Of a DNA stretch of 8,191 bases, positions 6,002 to 8,191 are shown one piece after another. Below the pieces are notes generated by a model. It saw only the letters and a list, made by a program, of their open reading frames with translations, made no database searches and was not told the DNA's origin. The translations under genes and the position numbers were made by a program. The stretch's first letter is position 1. Every line of letters starts with the position of its first letter. Source of the stretch: DATKBT01 sp035546295 (GTDB taxonomy: Bacteria > Acidobacteriota > Thermoanaerobaculia > Multivoradales > Multivoraceae); the NCBI GenBank assembly GCA_035546295.1, contig DATKBT010000166.1:1-8191 (forward strand), written 5' to 3'.

Positions 6002-6824
6002 CGCCGCTCCGGCGGTCGCCGACTACCTGCGCTCCGCGCTCGACACCGACGGCGGCGCCAGGGGGCGCACCGACCAAGGCGACCTCTACTACACGGTGTT
6101 CGCGCTCGACGGACTGGTGGCGCTACGCGCACAGATCCCGAGCGAACGCGTCGCCCGTTACCTCGAGTCGTTCGGCGGCGGTGAAGGGCTCGACTTCGTC
6201 CACCTGGCCTGCCTGGCGCGCTGCTGGGCAGCGGTGGGGATCGAGCGGTTGGACGACGACGATCGGAACGGTCTGCTCGAACGGATCTCTCGCCACCGCG
6301 CTGCCGACGGCGGCTTCGGCCCCCGCCCGCGCGCCGAGCGCGGGACCGCCTACCACGCCTTTCTCGCCTGGGGCGCCTACCAGGATCTGGGCGCGCCGCC
6401 GCCGAGCGCCGCGGCGATGGCCACCTCCCTGGTCGCGCTCGAGACCGGCGACGGGGGCTATGCCAACGAGCCGGGGATGAGCGTGGGCACCACCCCCGCC
6501 ACCGCCGCCGCGGTCACCCTGCTGAGGCAGGTCGGACAGGCCCCGGCGCCTTCGGCCGGCCCCTGGCTGCTCGACCGTGCGCACCCGCACGGGGGGTTCC
6601 GGGCGGCGCCGGGGGCGCCGATTCCAGATCTCCTGTCGACCGCGACCGCGCTGCACGCGCTCGCCGGTTTGCAGATCTCGCCGGTCGCGGTCAAAGAGCC
6701 CTGCCTCGACTTCGTCGACACCCTGTGGACCGGACGCGGCTTCTGCGGCAGCTGGGCCGATGAGGAGCCCGACGTCGAGTACACCTTCTACGGCCTGTTG
6801 GCCCTGGGGCACCTGAGCCTGTGA
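5943..6824 (+). CDS. Prenyltransferase/squalene oxidase repeat protein
   Basis: This 293-residue protein has the alpha-alpha barrel repeats shared by protein prenyltransferase beta subunits and terpene cyclases. Repeat hallmarks are DGGFG (122-126), DGGYANEPG (from 170), HGGF (216-219) and GSWADEEPD near the end, each followed by a helix such as STATALHAL or YTFYGLLALGHL. It is about the length of a single barrel, close to a Rab geranylgeranyltransferase beta subunit. In those enzymes zinc is held by an Asp-x-Cys pair and a later His. Here the corresponding place reads PDLL (D229, no Cys), and the final position is DVEY (277-280) rather than a His-containing segment, so zinc-dependent protein prenylation is doubtful. 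It also lacks a DxDD motif. It may bind the prenyl product, modify it, or pair with the cyclase encoded next, whose GTG start overlaps its stop. Its own GTG start lies inside the preceding gene. Confidence 0.85.
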   Translation: MSLRLEMLQVARLASTELRDAAPAVADYLRSALDTDGGARGRTDQGDLYYTVFALDGLVALRAQIPSERVARYLESFGGGEGLDFVHLACLARCWAAVGIERLDDDDRNGLLERISRHRAADGGFGPRPRAERGTAYHAFLAWGAYQDLGAPPPSAAAMATSLVALETGDGGYANEPGMSVGTTPATAAAVTLLRQVGQAPAPSAGPWLLDRAHPHGGFRAAPGAPIPDLLSTATALHALAGLQISPVAVKEPCLDFVDTLWTGRGFCGSWADEEPDVEYTFYGLLALGHLSL

Positions 6825-8191
6825 CCGTGCGAAGCGCTTTCTCCGTTCCTGCCTCGACCGGGGGGGCGGCCCTCGAGGGATTCCGGGAGCGGGCCGCCTC
6901 CCGCCTGCTCGAGGAGCGGCCCGACGGGGTCCGCTGGCGGGGAGAGCTGTCGTCGAGCGCGCTGTCGACCGCGACTGCCGCCTGTGCGCTCGAGCTGCGG
7001 CGGCGCGCGCTCGGAGCCGACGCCGGCGGGGGGAGCCGGCGGCTGGTCGAGAGCGCCCTCGACTGGCTGGCGACCCACCAGAACGAGGACGGCGGCTGGG
7101 GCGACACCACCGACAGTCCGAGCAATCCGAGCACGACGGTCCTGGCCTGGGTCGCTCTCGGTCTAAAGCCCCGCTCCTCCGGCGAGAGATCGCGGTCGGT
7201 CGAGCGCGCGGAGGCGTGGATTCGCCGGCGAATCGGCTCGCTCGAAGGGCGCGAGCTCGGACGCGCGATCGTCGGCGCCTACGGCGAGGACCGAACCTTC
7301 TCGGTGCCGATCCTGACCATGGCCGCCCTCGGCGGCAGGCTGGGGGACGGACGCGACGCCTGGGGGGTCGTCGAGGCGCTCCCGTTCGAGCTCGCGGCGC
7401 TCCCGCACCACTGGCTCCACCGCGTCGGGCTGCCGATGGTGAGCTATGCGTTGCCCGCCCTGATCGCCATCGGCCAGGTTCGCCACCACCGGCGCCCGCC
7501 GCGCAACCCCCTCGTGCGATGGATCCGCGACGCCACCCGCCGCCGCACGCTCGCGGTCCTCGAGCGCATCCAGCCCAGCAGCGGCGGCTTCCTCGAGGCC
7601 GCCCCGCTCACCAGCTTCGTCGGCATGAGCCTCGTCGGTGCGGGCCGGCCGCGGCATCCGGTGGTCGAGCGTGCCGCTGGCTTTCTCGAGAGCACCGTGC
7701 GCGACGACGGCTCGTGGCCGATCGACACCGACCTGTCCATCTGGCTCACCACCCTCGCGGTCAATGCGCTCGCCGCGGGCGGCCGGCTCGACGCCCACCT
7801 CGGGGAGGGCGAGCGGGCCGCGCTGCTCGACTGGCTGCTCGCTCGGCAGCACCTGGACGAGCACCCGTACACGGCCGCGGCACCGGGTGGCTGGGCCTGG
7901 ACCGATGCGAGTGGAGGCGTTCCCGACGCGGACGACACGGCGGGGGCGTTGCTGGCGCTCTGGAGCCTGGCGTCCAAGACGGGGTCTGGCGAGGTTCCGG
8001 ATGCCGAGCTGCGGGAGCGCGCCGCGCTCGGCGTCGGCTGGCTGCTCGACCTGCAGAACCGCGACGGCGGCATCCCCACCTTCTGTCGCGGCTGGGGTCG
8101 TCTCCCCTTCGATCGCAGCAGCCCCGACCTCACCGCTCACGCCCTGCGCGCGTGGCACTGCTGGCGTCGCGAGCTGGGCGGAGAGCTGGGA
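6821..8191 (+). CDS. Squalene-hopene-cyclase-like class II terpene cyclase (3' end cut off)
   Basis: The frame opens at a GTG overlapping the previous stop and stays open for 457 codons to the window edge with no stop seen. It is a class II (protonation-initiated) terpene cyclase. The catalytic-acid motif DxDD appears as PDADDTAG, with D369, D371 and D372, close to its place in squalene-hopene cyclase (residues 374-377 of the well-known Alicyclobacillus enzyme). QW-type repeats include QNEDGGWGD (from 87), GGFLEA (about 261-266), DGSWPIDTD (296-304) and QNRDGGIPTF (from 412). Squalene-hopene cyclases are usually about 630-700 residues, so roughly 170 or more may lie beyond the edge; bacterial class II diterpene cyclases are about 500. 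It cyclises a linear isoprenoid, but squalene and a C20 diphosphate are both possible. The upstream prenyl synthase, with no squalene synthase in the window, leans slightly towards a diphosphate substrate. The sequence around the first QW motif (GDTTDSPSNPSTT) resembles a cyclase-like family I recall from environmental bacteria rather than canonical hopanoid cyclases. Confidence 0.88.
   Translation, partial: MTVRSAFSVPASTGGAALEGFRERAASRLLEERPDGVRWRGELSSSALSTATAACALELRRRALGADAGGGSRRLVESALDWLATHQNEDGGWGDTTDSPSNPSTTVLAWVALGLKPRSSGERSRSVERAEAWIRRRIGSLEGRELGRAIVGAYGEDRTFSVPILTMAALGGRLGDGRDAWGVVEALPFELAALPHHWLHRVGLPMVSYALPALIAIGQVRHHRRPPRNPLVRWIRDATRRRTLAVLERIQPSSGGFLEAAPLTSFVGMSLVGAGRPRHPVVERAAGFLESTVRDDGSWPIDTDLSIWLTTLAVNALAAGGRLDAHLGEGERAALLDWLLARQHLDEHPYTAAAPGGWAWTDASGGVPDADDTAGALLALWSLASKTGSGEVPDAELRERAALGVGWLLDLQNRDGGIPTFCRGWGRLPFDRSSPDLTAHALRAWHCWRRELGGELG

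Noticed and set aside
7163..8158. Minus-strand open frame (331 codons) opposite the cyclase
   Set aside because: The plus frame has DxDD and QW repeats and runs open to the edge. The minus frame has no family signature.
6821..8191. Standard hopanoid (hpn) biosynthesis cluster
   Set aside because: No squalene synthase-like genes, HpnE, or recognisable HpnH or HpnG are seen. Only the cyclase-like gene fits, so the label would overreach.

Overview
The window is a GC-rich stretch (third codon positions are mostly G or C) that is almost completely coding on the + strand. It looks like a single bacterial operon. Eight genes follow one another with 4-base stop/start overlaps (ATGA or GTGA) at five junctions, one 8-base gap and one 59-base overlap. 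No promoter, terminator, RNA gene, insertion sequence, CRISPR array or long repeat is visible. The composition and gene families suggest a high-GC bacterium such as an acidobacterial, planctomycete, myxobacterial or related environmental lineage. The sequence alone does not fix the taxon.

The left half (40-4253) is a redox and cofactor module. It encodes a GcvH-like lipoyl carrier, a CobW/G3E-type GTPase, a small stand-alone protein resembling the N-terminal cysteine region of heterodisulfide reductase subunit HdrA, a protein with two [4Fe-4S] motifs and a long charged tail, and a radical SAM enzyme with a cysteine-bearing C-terminal extension.

The right half (4250-8191) is a terpenoid module. 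It encodes a fusion of a DUF116 cysteine-rich domain to a polyprenyl diphosphate synthase, a lone prenyltransferase/squalene-oxidase-repeat barrel, and a squalene-hopene-cyclase-like class II terpene cyclase with a DxDD catalytic motif. The cyclase runs off the right edge.

Read together, the operon appears to build an isoprenoid chain, cyclise it by protonation, and subject it or a protein partner to Fe-S, radical SAM or lipoyl-dependent chemistry. The DUF116-prenyl synthase fusion physically joins the two modules and is the strongest sign that they form one pathway. No squalene synthase, hopanoid HpnC/D/E genes, glycine cleavage partners or complete Hdr subunits lie in the window. The product is therefore unknown, and the pathway may be undescribed.
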